Shown: positions 42,842-51,868, counted from the stretch's first letter. The stretch is DNA of 64,000 nucleotides from Mesorhizobium prunaredense (GCF_900156895.1 NZ_FTPD01000005.1:83977-147976); one strand, 5' to 3'. The notes: generated by a model not told the origin, from the sequence alone. Numbers and translations are program-made.

Positions 42842-43192
42842 ATGTCTGTGGGTTCATCTTATCCCTCACGGACATGCGGTCGACAGCGCGTATCAGTTGA
42901 CAACCGACGAGCGCCATCGCTTGACGAGCTCAAAGCGCTGATTGCCAAAAGGGAACTGACACTTCCGGCGAAGTCGGAGGCTGTCGCCCGGGTGATATTT
43001 GCGGAGCCGGATTACGTGGCTTTCGAAAATGCCGCCGCAATCGCGCGCCGATGCCATGTATCACCCGCGACCGTGTCCCGACTTGCATCGCGTCTCGGGT
43101 TTGGGTCGTTTGAGGAAATGCAGAGCTGCTTCCGAAATCATATACTGCATCGATTCAAACTTCAGGAAGAACACGTGAAGGCGAACTGCTGA
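42842..43192 (+). CDS. Short RpiR-type DNA-binding protein lacking the SIS domain
   Basis: A 116-residue protein. Residues ~25-110 form the RpiR helix-turn-helix domain: LTLPAKSEAVARVIFAEPDYVAF, then ENAAAIARRCHVSPATVSRLASRLGFGSFEEMQ. Normal RpiR regulators have a further ~170-residue SIS domain that binds sugar phosphates; here the frame ends after HILHRFKLQEEHVKANC. It may be a truncated gene or a stand-alone regulator. It begins five bases after the PanB-like stop and would be made with the operon. Confidence 0.7.
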   Translation: MSVGSSYPSRTCGRQRVSVDNRRAPSLDELKALIAKRELTLPAKSEAVARVIFAEPDYVAFENAAAIARRCHVSPATVSRLASRLGFGSFEEMQSCFRNHILHRFKLQEEHVKANC

Positions 43193-43452
43193 GAAGCAGC
43201 ATAACACGGGCAACATGTGGCGCTTGCCTGCTGCGGAACATACGGAATGATACGGGAAGGTTCCTAGATATGTGCCAACGAAAGGACAATGAAATCAATA
43301 ATTTGAACACGTCCTCCGGGTCTGCCAAAAACTTTCAATATCAATTCAATAACTACACTTTGGCGTCGCGGAAATGCGGCAAAAACAAATAGTAGAGCAG
43401 GGTGCCTAGCCCCATGGCTAGTTCAATTTGAACGCATCCCGCTCTAGTGGGA
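43193..43452. other. AT-rich convergent intergenic region
   Basis: A 260-bp gap between two converging units, clearly more AT-rich than the coding DNA. It contains short inverted repeats CTAGCC/GGCTAG (43407-43422) and ATCCC/GGGAT (43436-43453) near the pcaB end. These may end transcription, but none has a long stem with a U-run. No gene was recognised. Confidence 0.4.
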
Positions 43453-44511
43453 TCAGTCAACCTTGCCTCCGATTGCCGCTATGGTTCGGACCAGCCTGTC
43501 CGCGACACAGGTCGATGCTCCAGCCGCCATGAGCATCTGCGGCAGGATCAACCATTCCAGTGTCCACGCTGCTCCGGAGCGCTCTTGCTCATGGATCAGC
43601 GCATGGTGCATTCCCGACAATTGGACTGCGTTGTAGCGGGCAAGCGTCACCAGCATCTCGGCGTCGATGGGATTGCGCTTGTGCGCCATGGCGGACGATG
43701 AACCGCCGCCCGCCCGTTGCAGCTCGTCGCCTGCCTGCGCCATCAGTGCAATGTCCTGCCCGAACTTGCCGAGGCCGCCCGTCACAAGCGACAGCCAGTT
43801 GGCCAGCTCAGCGATGCGGTCGCGCTGGCTGTGCCATTGCGGCGCGTCGCCGAGGCTTAGCCGCCGGGCCAGCGCGGCACGGATGGCGGCGCCCTTGTTT
43901 GCGAACTTCTCGAGTGTCCCGACGGCGCCGCCGAACTGGACGACGAGAACCGATCCTCGCATCGATTGAAGCCGCTCGTGGTGGCGCGCGAGCGGTTCGC
44001 GCCAGCTGGTGACGCGGTCGGCTACGGAAATCGGAATCGCTGCCTGCATTCGGGTTCGGGCCATAAGCGGGCGATCGCCAAACCGATGGCCGAGATCGGC
44101 GAAGGCGACCACCAGAGCCGAAAGCCGTTCTTCCAATAGGTCGATACAGGTGCGAATTCTCAGGATCATGGCCGTGTCGATCACGTCCTGGCTAGTCGCA
44201 CCGAAATGCACATGCTCCGAATGCGGCTCTCCCACAGCATGCCTGATCTGCCGCACGAGCTCCGGCACCATGACGCCGTCGCGCTCCGTTGCGTCCCTCA
44301 GGGCCTGGATTTCCGGCCTGAAATTGTCGAGGACGCGTCCGATTGCGCTTGCTGCAGCCGCCGGGACGATGCCGAGTGCACCTTCTGCGTCGGCGAGCGC
44401 TTTCTCGAATTGCAGCATCGTCGCAAGTTCGGCCTCGACGCCGAGCAGCGTCGCCATCTTCTCATCGCCGAGAAGCCCGGACAGGAGGGGATTGTCGAAT
44501 GCTGCGATCAT
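43453..44511 (-). CDS. pcaB: 3-carboxy-cis,cis-muconate cycloisomerase
   Basis: A 352-residue protein of the fumarase/aspartase superfamily with the signature GGGSSSAMAHKRNPIDAE and the conserved region VHFGATSQDVIDTA. PcaB converts 3-carboxymuconate, the product of protocatechuate 3,4-dioxygenase, into 4-carboxymuconolactone. It is shorter than some PcaB proteins (~450 aa), but length varies in this family. Its start overlaps the end of pcaG by four bases, and it is the last gene of the leftward pca operon. Confidence 0.92.
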   Translation of the reverse strand: MIAAFDNPLLSGLLGDEKMATLLGVEAELATMLQFEKALADAEGALGIVPAAAASAIGRVLDNFRPEIQALRDATERDGVMVPELVRQIRHAVGEPHSEHVHFGATSQDVIDTAMILRIRTCIDLLEERLSALVVAFADLGHRFGDRPLMARTRMQAAIPISVADRVTSWREPLARHHERLQSMRGSVLVVQFGGAVGTLEKFANKGAAIRAALARRLSLGDAPQWHSQRDRIAELANWLSLVTGGLGKFGQDIALMAQAGDELQRAGGGSSSAMAHKRNPIDAEMLVTLARYNAVQLSGMHHALIHEQERSGAAWTLEWLILPQMLMAAGASTCVADRLVRTIAAIGGKVD

Positions 44512-45122
44512 ATGTCGAAGAAGACCGTCTCGTTGATGCCCTGGAGATGAATGTCGAACTTATAGACGTCGCCATCGCGCGGCGCGACCAGCGTTGACAC
44601 GCGCTCTCTTTGCTCAATGCGCATCAGGACGGGATCCTCGGCGTTGGCCGTTTCCTCGTCGCCGAAATACATGCGGGTGTGAAGGCCAATGTTGATTCCA
44701 CGCGCGACGATCCAGACCGTCAAATGCGGCGCCATCTTGCGGCCGTCAAAAAAGGGCACGCGACCGGGTTTGATGGTTTCGAACAGGCATTCGCCCGTCG
44801 TCATGTCGGTGGGCAGCCGGCCCCAGCCGGTAAAATTCGGGTCGGCGGAGCCGCGCAGATCCGAGGGCGAATTGTAGATGCCGGCGGCGTCCGCCTGCCA
44901 GATCTCGACAAGCGCATCGTTCAGCGGCGAGCCGGCGCCGTCGATCACCCGGATGTTGACCCTGATGCGTTCGCCCCTGGTCTTGTCGTTGACCATCGCG
45001 GTGCCAAGGTCGCGTTTATAGACGCCCGAGATACCGGCAAAGTTGGGCGTCAGCCCGATATGGACGTAGGGTCCCGCGGTCTGCGAGGCGCTTTCCTTCA
45101 GCCGGCCGAGAGCCTGGACCAT
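44508..45122 (-). CDS. pcaG: Protocatechuate 3,4-dioxygenase alpha subunit
   Basis: A 204-residue intradiol dioxygenase-family subunit with TAGPYVHIGLTPNFAG near the N-terminus, GAGSPLNDALVEIWQADAAG in the core, and LTVWIVARGINIGLHTRMYF where the beta subunit has its iron-binding histidines. The alpha subunit lacks the iron ligands and supports the active site formed with PcaH. Its ATG overlaps the pcaH stop by one base (TGATG), which keeps the two subunits in balance. Confidence 0.93.
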   Translation of the reverse strand: MVQALGRLKESASQTAGPYVHIGLTPNFAGISGVYKRDLGTAMVNDKTRGERIRVNIRVIDGAGSPLNDALVEIWQADAAGIYNSPSDLRGSADPNFTGWGRLPTDMTTGECLFETIKPGRVPFFDGRKMAPHLTVWIVARGINIGLHTRMYFGDEETANAEDPVLMRIEQRERVSTLVAPRDGDVYKFDIHLQGINETVFFDI

Positions 45123-45880
45123 CAGTTGCCCTCGATGCGGTTTTCGAACAGCGTCGAGCGGCGGCCGCGCAGTACAATGTCGAATTTGTATGCCCGCGCA
45201 TCCATCGGTATCGTTGCCTCCATGTCGAGCGCGGCGATGAGGCCTTCAATAGCGCGGCGGTCGTTGATGGTCCGCACGATCGGGCACCTCCAGATCATCG
45301 GGTCGCCTTCGAAATACATCTGGGTGATCAAGCGCTGCGCGAATCCGTGCCCGAAGATCGAGAAATGGATGTGAGCTGGACGCCAGTCGTTGGGTCCGTT
45401 GGGCCAGGGATATGGCCCCGGCTGGATCGTGCGGAAACAATAGGAGCCATCCTCGCCGGTGATGGTGCGGCCGCAGCCGCCGAAGTTCGGATCGAGTGGC
45501 GCGAGATAAGTCTCCTTCTTGTGCCGATAGCGTCCGCCGGCGTTGGCCTGCCATACCTCCAGCAACGCACCGGCGACGCCGATGCCGCGCTCGTCGAGCA
45601 GGCAGCCATAGACGAGGATGCGCGGCCCGATCGCGCTTTTGCCCGGCCCGGCAAAATTGTGTATGAGGTCATTGTCCAGTTCACCGAGAATATTGTGGCC
45701 GAAGACCGGCCCCGTAAGCTCCGACAGCGTGTTGTCGAGGGAAAGAAGCGGCCGTTGCGGTGAGCGCAGCACGGAAGTCTTATAGGCTGGCGTCAAGGCC
45801 GGCGGATGCCAGTTGCGGTCGCGCGGAAAGAAGGCGCCGATTTCCGGCGTGCGGTTGGCGGGAAGGCGCGACTTGGTCAT
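45122..45880 (-). CDS. pcaH: Protocatechuate 3,4-dioxygenase beta subunit
   Basis: A 252-residue iron-containing subunit. The Tyr and His iron ligands fall in [22 protein letters not shown] and [12 protein letters not shown]. The characteristic [15 protein letters not shown] is present. With PcaG it opens the protocatechuate ring between the two hydroxyls to 3-carboxy-cis,cis-muconate. The start at MTKSRLPAN lies three bases after the pcaC stop. The following genes complete the route to 3-oxoadipate. Confidence 0.93.
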   Translation of the reverse strand: MTKSRLPANRTPEIGAFFPRDRNWHPPALTPAYKTSVLRSPQRPLLSLDNTLSELTGPVFGHNILGELDNDLIHNFAGPGKSAIGPRILVYGCLLDERGIGVAGALLEVWQANAGGRYRHKKETYLAPLDPNFGGCGRTITGEDGSYCFRTIQPGPYPWPNGPNDWRPAHIHFSIFGHGFAQRLITQMYFEGDPMIWRCPIVRTINDRRAIEGLIAALDMEATIPMDARAYKFDIVLRGRRSTLFENRIEGN

Positions 45881-45882
45881 GA

Positions 45883-46281
45883 TTAGCCGGCTTGAGCGTC
45901 GATTTCGTCGAACGTCTTCCTGGCGATCTTCATCGCATGATTTGCCGCCGGTACCCCGGCATAGATTGCCACATGCAGCAGCGCCTCGCGTATGTCGTCG
46001 CGCGTCGCCCCGGTATTGACGCTGGCGCGGATATGCATCGCAACCTCTTCGTCCTGCTTCAGCGCGGCGAGCAGCGCGATGGTGATCATGGAACGCTCGC
46101 GCCTGGTGATGTGAGGCCGCGACCAGACGTGGCTCCATGCAGCCTCGGTGATCAGTTCCTGGAAAGGAATGTCGAATTCGGTCTTGGCCGCCTCTGCGCG
46201 GTCGACATGGGCGTCACCCAGCACCGAACGGCGCGTCGCCATTCCTTCGACGTATCGGTCGCCGTGTTGTGGCTTGCTCAT
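45883..46281 (-). CDS. pcaC: 4-carboxymuconolactone decarboxylase
   Basis: A 132-residue protein of the CMD/AhpD-like fold, full length for PcaC. Features include [41 protein letters not shown] and the catalytic-region segment [15 protein letters not shown]. It removes CO2 from 4-carboxymuconolactone to give 3-oxoadipate enol-lactone. The gene overlaps pcaD by four bases. In some bacteria PcaC is fused to PcaD; here they are separate but coupled. Confidence 0.92.
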   Translation of the reverse strand: MSKPQHGDRYVEGMATRRSVLGDAHVDRAEAAKTEFDIPFQELITEAAWSHVWSRPHITRRERSMITIALLAALKQDEEVAMHIRASVNTGATRDDIREALLHVAIYAGVPAANHAMKIARKTFDEIDAQAG

Positions 46282-47087
46282 TTGCGCTCCCTTCGCATGT
46301 CGTTCAGGAAGCCACGGATCAGCCCGGCCAGCCTTTCCGGCTGCTCGACGCAGGGGATGTGGCCCGCACCGGCAATGACCTCGAACCGTGCGGCGGGGAT
46401 TGAGCGGGCCAGCGATTCCACCAGTTCAGGCGGCGTCGATCCGTCCTGATCGCCGACAATGCAGAGTGTCGGCACTTTGATCGCGGCGGTCGTCGCGGTG
46501 AAATCGGCGTCGCGGATAGAAGCGCAGGCAGCGGCGTAGCCGGCCGGATCCTGGCGCGTCAGCATCGTTTTATAACCTGCCAGTTCCTCGCCGCGATTCT
46601 TATGGAAATCCGGCGTGAACCATTTTCGCATCACGTCGTCGGCAAAGCTCGCGATGCCCTCCGACAGGGCCGCGTTGATGCGCCCGTTCCACATCTCGGC
46701 CGTACCGATCTTCGCTGCCGTATCGCAAAGGATCAACCCCTCGATCAAATCCGGCCGCGTCTTGTAGAGGCATTGCGCAATGACGCCGCCGATCGAAAGC
46801 CCGCAGATCACCGCGCGCTTTACGCCAAGATGGTCGAGCAGCCCTGCAAGGTCCGTCGCATGGGTCTCGATTGTTTGCGGCGCACCGCCCAGTTCGCTCA
46901 GGCCGTGTCCGCGCTTGTCGAACGCAACTGATGTACAGTCGTCGGCCAGCCTTCGCTCGACCTCGTTCCAGATGCGCATATCCGTGCCGAGCGAGTTCGA
47001 GAAGACGACCGTCGGCCTGCCAGTTTTGGGACGATGCCGATAGTGGATCGTCGCGCCATTAATGCGAGCAAAGTTCATATCCGTCAT
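46278..47087 (-). CDS. pcaD: 3-oxoadipate enol-lactonase
   Basis: A 269-residue alpha/beta hydrolase. The nucleophile elbow is GLSIGG (Ser), the oxyanion region lies in VVFSNSLGTDMRIW, and the catalytic His is near the end in AGAGHIPCVEQPE. It hydrolyses the enol-lactone to 3-oxoadipate. It overlaps the quiC stop by four bases. No pcaI/pcaJ transferase or pcaF thiolase follows in this operon, so the final steps must be provided elsewhere or by the BKACE gene at 54200. Confidence 0.92.
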   Translation of the reverse strand: MTDMNFARINGATIHYRHRPKTGRPTVVFSNSLGTDMRIWNEVERRLADDCTSVAFDKRGHGLSELGGAPQTIETHATDLAGLLDHLGVKRAVICGLSIGGVIAQCLYKTRPDLIEGLILCDTAAKIGTAEMWNGRINAALSEGIASFADDVMRKWFTPDFHKNRGEELAGYKTMLTRQDPAGYAAACASIRDADFTATTAAIKVPTLCIVGDQDGSTPPELVESLARSIPAARFEVIAGAGHIPCVEQPERLAGLIRGFLNDMRRERK

Positions 47088-48976
47088 AGCTTTGGCATTC
47101 CTTTGGGCCGCATCAGCCGTTTTTGCGCGGCGATGCGGAATGGTGCGTTCGGCGCACCATATCCTGCATACGCGCCGCGCCGTTCGACGAACTCGATGAT
47201 GAACCCCTCTCCGAATGTCGGCGCATAGAGCTGGAAGAATTCGCCGTTGTCGTCGCGGTCATAAAGGATGTTGGCTGAGCGTAACCGATCGGCGACCTCC
47301 GGATCCAGACCGAAGCGCGCTTCTACGTCGTCGTAGTAGTTCATCGATATCTGAAGCGGTTCGAAGCCGTTGGCCTGCAGCTTCGCCGCCGTCGCAAAGA
47401 TGTCATCCGTTGCAAGTGCCAGATGCTGGACGCCGGAACCAAAGGTTTCGGCAATGAAATGGCCAGCCAGGGTGCGGTGACTCTCGGCGCCGTTCAGCGT
47501 GAGGCGGAAGCGCTTGTCCAGACCTTCGATGACCTGGCTGCGCACGAGGCCGGCCGGATCGACGATGTCGACCATGGGGGTCTTGGTCGTCCTGAAGATC
47601 GAGACATAGAACAGCAGCCAACTCGGCATCTCCTCCTGTGCCATGGTCTGCCCGACATGGTCGATACGGGTGAGGCCGACGCCATTGCCGGAACTTGCCG
47701 ACGTGACCGGCGTGAACTCTATGTCCCAGACCTTCGCCAGGTCGGTCTTGGCATCGAGGAAGTAGATCAGTCCGCCGCCGACGCCGCGGATCGCCGGGAT
47801 CGACAACTCGCCGGGCCCGACCCGCTGGTGAAAGATCTCCGCGCCCAGCGCCTCGGCGCGCGCCACCGTGGCGGCGGCGTCCTCGACCTTCAAGCCCATC
47901 GCGTATGCCGACGTGCCATGGACAACAAAGGAAGAATGGGCAAAGCCCTGCCGCTCGGTATTGATGACAATATTGATCTCGCCCTGGCGGTAGAGCGTGA
48001 CTTCCTTAGAGACGTGCCGACCGGCCTCGACAAAGCCGAGCATGCGCAACAGTGATCCAAGCTGTCCGGCGTCCTGGCGATCGGCCGCGAACTCGATGAA
48101 TTCGACCCCCGCAACCCCGATGCGGTCGGGCATTGGCGGGACGGCCATGTCAAGTGCCGGTTCTTCACGCCGCACCTGATCCATCAACCACACGAGCGAA
48201 CGCCGTCCGTCGACGGAGATCGCCTTTGCCGACCCGCCACGGAACTGGTCGTTGAAAATCTCGAGCGACAGATAACCGTCATAACCGGTTGCCGCGACCG
48301 CCTGCATGAACTGTCGCACCGGCAGATCACCTTCGCCTGGCATGTTGCGGAAGTGCCGGCTCCAATAGAGCAAGTCCATTTCGATCAGCGGCGCGTCGGC
48401 GAGCTGTACAATGAAGATCTTGTCCGCGGGTATCGAACGGATGGAGCCGAGCTCAATCCTGCGGGCCAGCGTGTGGAAGGAATCGAGAACCAGCCCGACG
48501 TTCGGATGGTCAGTCCTGCGCACGATTTCCCACGCATCGCGATGATCGTTGACGTGACGCCCCCAGGCCAATGCCTCGTAGCCGACGCGCAGACCGCGCT
48601 TGGCGGCGCGCTCGCCAAGCTTGTGAAAGTCCATGGCCGCCCGGTCGATCCCGCCAAGTGAGACGGGCGACACCGACGAGCATACCAGCATCAGGTCGGT
48701 GCCGAGTTCCTGCATGACGTCGAACTTGCGCTCGGCACGATCAAAGGCGCGGTTGCGCTGCGGCTCCGGCAACCCCTCAAAATCCCTGAACGGCTGGAAG
48801 AGCGTTATGGTCAGACCTGTGTCACCAGCCATTCGGCCGACGTCGCGCGGTGAGCCGTCAAAGGCGAGGAAATCGTTCTCGAAGATTTCAACACCGTCGA
48901 AGCCCGCGGCGGAAATTGCCGCGAATTTCTCCGCCAGGTCACCGGCGATCGACACCGTCGCGATCGACGTCTTCAA
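47084..48976 (-). CDS. quiC: 3-dehydroshikimate dehydratase with fused HPPD-like domain
   Basis: A 630-residue two-domain protein. Residues ~1-280 form a xylose isomerase-like TIM barrel with metal ligands in VGYEALAWGRHVND (E), LVLDSFHTLAR (D, H) and YLSLEIFND (E). Residues ~290-630 form a VOC/4-hydroxyphenylpyruvate dioxygenase-like domain ending in EFFQLYAPTFGEGFIIEFVERRG. The same fusion is known in QuiC/QsuB-type enzymes that dehydrate 3-dehydroshikimate to protocatechuate. It starts with TTG after GGGAGGAGG. It is the first gene of the leftward operon and directly feeds PcaGH. A TetR-type operator lies 25 bp upstream. Confidence 0.9.
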   Translation of the reverse strand: MKTSIATVSIAGDLAEKFAAISAAGFDGVEIFENDFLAFDGSPRDVGRMAGDTGLTITLFQPFRDFEGLPEPQRNRAFDRAERKFDVMQELGTDLMLVCSSVSPVSLGGIDRAAMDFHKLGERAAKRGLRVGYEALAWGRHVNDHRDAWEIVRRTDHPNVGLVLDSFHTLARRIELGSIRSIPADKIFIVQLADAPLIEMDLLYWSRHFRNMPGEGDLPVRQFMQAVAATGYDGYLSLEIFNDQFRGGSAKAISVDGRRSLVWLMDQVRREEPALDMAVPPMPDRIGVAGVEFIEFAADRQDAGQLGSLLRMLGFVEAGRHVSKEVTLYRQGEINIVINTERQGFAHSSFVVHGTSAYAMGLKVEDAAATVARAEALGAEIFHQRVGPGELSIPAIRGVGGGLIYFLDAKTDLAKVWDIEFTPVTSASSGNGVGLTRIDHVGQTMAQEEMPSWLLFYVSIFRTTKTPMVDIVDPAGLVRSQVIEGLDKRFRLTLNGAESHRTLAGHFIAETFGSGVQHLALATDDIFATAAKLQANGFEPLQISMNYYDDVEARFGLDPEVADRLRSANILYDRDDNGEFFQLYAPTFGEGFIIEFVERRGAYAGYGAPNAPFRIAAQKRLMRPKGMPKL

Positions 48977-49000
48977 ACGCGCCTCCTCCCTGATTTGTAG

Positions 49001-49020
49001 TGAACGAACCAGTTCGTACA
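49001..49020. promoter_or_regulatory. Palindrome upstream of quiC, probable TetR operator
   Basis: TGAACGAAC-CA-GTTCGTACA is a 20-bp palindrome with one mismatch, 25 bp before the quiC start. The core AACCAGTTNGTACA is repeated at 49788-49807 in front of the tetR gene. TetR-family regulators commonly bind sites of this length and symmetry, so the pair probably marks both ends of its regulon here. Confidence 0.75.
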
Positions 49021-49061
49021 TAACTAAGGCAACGCTGCCAGCACCGCAAGTTTCGGCGCGC

Positions 49062-49748
49062 TCAGCGTTCTGCGGGAGCTTCGTCCTTGGCGACAAAACG
49101 CAACAGCATCTCCACGCTGTTGCGTTTGAGCCGCTCGAGTTGTGCCGGCGCGCCGAAGTCGCGTCCGAAGATCATCGAAAAGGTGGTGCGATTGGAAACG
49201 TTGAAGAAGCACAGCGCGCTTATTTGCCAATGGAGCTCGACCGCGTCGAGTCCCGGCCGGAAGACCCCCTCTTCGACACCGCGTGAATAAATGCGAGAGA
49301 TATGGTCGATCGCAGTCACGTTCAGTTCGCGGATCGCATCCGATTGTTCGAGGTATTGGCCGTGATGGATGTTCTCGATCATCACCATGCGGATGAATTC
49401 CTCGTGTCGGTGATGGTGGTCGAACGTAAACTCCACCAGGCGTGTCAGTGCCGCCACGGGGGGCAGACCTTCGATATCAAGTTGAGCCTCGCCCTCGCGC
49501 ACCTGGCGATACGCGTTCTCGAGCGCGCGCAGGTAAAGGCCTTCCTTGTCGCCGAAGTAGTAGTAGATCATGCGCTTGCTGAAGCGTGTGCGCGCCGCAA
49601 TCTCGTCTATGCGCGCGCCCGACAAACCGTTCAGGGCAAACTCCTTGGAGGCGATCTCCAGGATGTTGCGGCGCGTGCCCTCAGGGTCCTGGATACGCGT
49701 CGCGCTCGCGTCCGGCTTCGGCTTTCGTTCCTTCTTGATAACGGCCAT
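49062..49748 (-). CDS. TetR-family regulator of the shikimate/pca locus
   Basis: A 228-residue regulator. Residues ~23-70 form the TetR helix-turn-helix (RRNILEIASKEFALNGLSGA, RIDEIAARTRFSKRMIYYYF); the rest is a helical ligand-binding domain. A basic N-terminal tail (KKERKPKP) precedes it. It lies between the leftward quiC-pca operon and the rightward dehydrogenase-TRAP operon, and matching palindromes stand in front of quiC and of its own promoter region. It probably represses both operons and itself until a pathway intermediate binds. Confidence 0.88.
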   Translation of the reverse strand: MAVIKKERKPKPDASATRIQDPEGTRRNILEIASKEFALNGLSGARIDEIAARTRFSKRMIYYYFGDKEGLYLRALENAYRQVREGEAQLDIEGLPPVAALTRLVEFTFDHHHRHEEFIRMVMIENIHHGQYLEQSDAIRELNVTAIDHISRIYSRGVEEGVFRPGLDAVELHWQISALCFFNVSNRTTFSMIFGRDFGAPAQLERLKRNSVEMLLRFVAKDEAPAER

Positions 49749-49787
49749 GCAGTTTGAGTTCCCGCCCCGGCGCAGCCGGCATTTGAC

Positions 49788-49807
49788 TAAACTAACCAGT
49801 TAGTACA
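49788..49807. promoter_or_regulatory. Palindrome between tetR and the shikimate dehydrogenase gene
   Basis: TAAACTAAC-CA-GTTAGTACA is a 20-bp palindrome with two mismatches. It shares the AACCAGTT core and the GTACA end with the site in front of quiC. It lies 40 bp from the tetR start and 118 bp from the rightward dehydrogenase start, so it could control both. Confidence 0.75.
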
Positions 49808-49924
49808 TCATTCGCAAATCACGACGGACTCATTTACCGGCGCGTTTGGCGTGAACACAAGGGCGATCCAGAAGTTGCCGCATTTGGGCTGGGAGGCGGC
49901 CCGTACAGGGAGGAATTTCGGGAG

Positions 49925-50833
49925 ATGGGCGACAGCCTTGTCGACCTCCTTTGCCGTCTTGCGGACGAGCATAAGGGCGCCGCCAGCGGCGACAGCGAAA
50001 AGGTCGTGATTGGCCTTGTCGGACGCGGTATTCAGTCCTCGCGCACTCCCGGCATGCACGAGCGTGAAGCCCGACGCCTCGGCATCGGCTATTCGTACCT
50101 TTTGCTCGATTTCGACCGGCTCGGATTTCCGGACGCGGCGATCGGCGACGTGATTGCGGCGGCGGAAATTGCCGGCTTTCACGGCCTCAACGTCACTCAT
50201 CCGTTTAAACAGGCTGTCATTCCCGTCCTGGATGCGCTGTCGACGGAAGCGCGCGCGATAGGCGCGGTGAATACGGTCGTCTTTGCTGGCGGACGCAAGG
50301 AAGGCCACAACACCGACAGCTGGGGTTTCGCGGAGAGTTTTCGCGAAGCGATGACAGGCGCATCGATGGGTTGTGTCGCGATGTTCGGCGCCGGCGGAGC
50401 GGGCGCCGCAGTCGCAAACGCGCTGATGGAAATGGGCGTTGGCCGGCTGTTCGTCCTCGACAGCCAACCCGGTCGCGCCTCGGAACTTGCCTCGCGCATG
50501 GGCGCCTTGTTCGGCGGTCGCGTCGAGACGTGGCCGGACCCGGCCGCAGCCGTGTTCATGGCAAACGGCATCGTCAACACGACGCCGGTGGGCATGGCGA
50601 AATACCCCGGAACACCGTTCGACACGGCTCTTCTGACAGCCGAAAAATGGGTCGCCGACATAATCTACTTTCCGACCGAAACAGAGTTGCTGGTCGCAGC
50701 CCGAACGATCGGCTGCAGAACGCTGCCGGGCATCGGCATGGCGATCTATCAGGCCGTCCGCGCGTTCGAACTCTTCACCGGGCGCAAGGCCGACCGCCGC
50801 GCCATGGCAGATCATTTCGCGGCCGCCGCATGA
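49925..50833 (+). CDS. Shikimate/quinate dehydrogenase, catabolic type
   Basis: A 302-residue member of the AroE/YdiB family. The catalytic Lys is in NVTHPFKQAVIP and the Asp in HNTDSWGFAESF; the nucleotide loop is FGAGGAGAAVANAL, followed by LDSQPGRA. The N-terminal substrate domain has RTPGMHEREA in place of the usual S-x-S-P-x-x-H-N, which suggests a catabolic rather than biosynthetic role. It would oxidise shikimate to 3-dehydroshikimate or quinate to 3-dehydroquinate, which aroQ and quiC in this locus then process. Confidence 0.87.
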   Translation: MGDSLVDLLCRLADEHKGAASGDSEKVVIGLVGRGIQSSRTPGMHEREARRLGIGYSYLLLDFDRLGFPDAAIGDVIAAAEIAGFHGLNVTHPFKQAVIPVLDALSTEARAIGAVNTVVFAGGRKEGHNTDSWGFAESFREAMTGASMGCVAMFGAGGAGAAVANALMEMGVGRLFVLDSQPGRASELASRMGALFGGRVETWPDPAAAVFMANGIVNTTPVGMAKYPGTPFDTALLTAEKWVADIIYFPTETELLVAARTIGCRTLPGIGMAIYQAVRAFELFTGRKADRRAMADHFAAAA

Positions 50834-50881
50834 AGGCAATGACGCCTATAACCATATGAAGACCATAGGGAGGAAATCGAC

Positions 50882-51868
50882 ATGAAAGCTGAAATGAACC
50901 GACGCCTGTTTATGGTCGCCGCCGGCGCACTCGCCGCCGGGGCCGCCGTTCCCGCCTTCGCGCAGGACAAGCCGAAGCTGCGTTTCTCGGCCGTGTTCTC
51001 GGAACAGGACATCCGGGCCGAGATGATGAAGATGTTCGCCGAAGCCATCAAGGACGACTTTGCCTTCGAGGGTTATTATGGCGGCAACCTGTTCAAGCAG
51101 GGCACCGAACTTGTCGCCATCCAGCGCGGCAACCTCGAGATGGGCAATGTGGCCCCGCAGGACATCTCCAAGCAGATTCCGGCGTGGTCTATCGTCACCG
51201 CCGGCTACCTGTTCCGTGACGCCGCGCACGTGAAGGCGTTCTTTGCCAGCGATGCCGGTGCGGAGCTGAAGAGGATGACCGAGGACCAGCTCGGCGTGAG
51301 AGTGCTTGGCCCTACCTATTTCGGGCTGCGCCAGGTCGGTCTGAAGCCGGACAAGGAAATCAAGACTCCCGCCGACATGGCCGGCATCAAGCTGCGTATG
51401 CCGGGTGGCGACGCCTGGCAATTCCTCGGCCAGGCGCTCGGTGCGAACCCTACGCCGATGGCCTACGCCGAGGTCTATACCGGCCTGCAGACAGGCGCAA
51501 TCGACGGGCAGGACAACCCGTTGCCCAACGTCGAGAACATGAAGTTCTACGAGGTCATGTCGCAGATCGTACTTACCTCGCACCTCGTCGGTTTCGACCT
51601 TCTCAGCATCTCGAAAAAGGTGTGGGACGAGATGGGGGCCGAGAAGCAGGCAAAGGTCCAGGCCGCGGCGGACAAGGCGATCGACTTCTCGACAGAGAAA
51701 CACCTGACGCGCGAGAAGGAACTCGTTGAAACGTTCAAGGGCAAGGGGCTGAAGATCTACGAGCCCGATGTCGCAGCATTCCGCAAGCATGTGCAGGAGC
51801 AATATCTTGCCTCCGACCTGGCCAAGGAATGGCCTGCCGGGATGGTCGACAAGATCAACGCGCTTTGA
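50882..51868 (+). CDS. dctP: TRAP transporter substrate-binding protein (DctP family)
   Basis: A 328-residue periplasmic protein with an N-terminal export signal of twin-arginine style (NRRLFMVAAGALAAG, cleaved near AVPAFA). The DctP ligand-binding features are present: KLRMPGGDAWQFLGQALGANPTPMAYAEVYTGLQTGAIDGQDNPLPNV, in which an Arg binds the carboxylate of the substrate. Context makes shikimate, quinate or a related hydroxy acid the likely ligand. The gene is followed by a stem-loop and then the two membrane subunits. Confidence 0.9.
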   Translation: MKAEMNRRLFMVAAGALAAGAAVPAFAQDKPKLRFSAVFSEQDIRAEMMKMFAEAIKDDFAFEGYYGGNLFKQGTELVAIQRGNLEMGNVAPQDISKQIPAWSIVTAGYLFRDAAHVKAFFASDAGAELKRMTEDQLGVRVLGPTYFGLRQVGLKPDKEIKTPADMAGIKLRMPGGDAWQFLGQALGANPTPMAYAEVYTGLQTGAIDGQDNPLPNVENMKFYEVMSQIVLTSHLVGFDLLSISKKVWDEMGAEKQAKVQAAADKAIDFSTEKHLTREKELVETFKGKGLKIYEPDVAAFRKHVQEQYLASDLAKEWPAGMVDKINAL

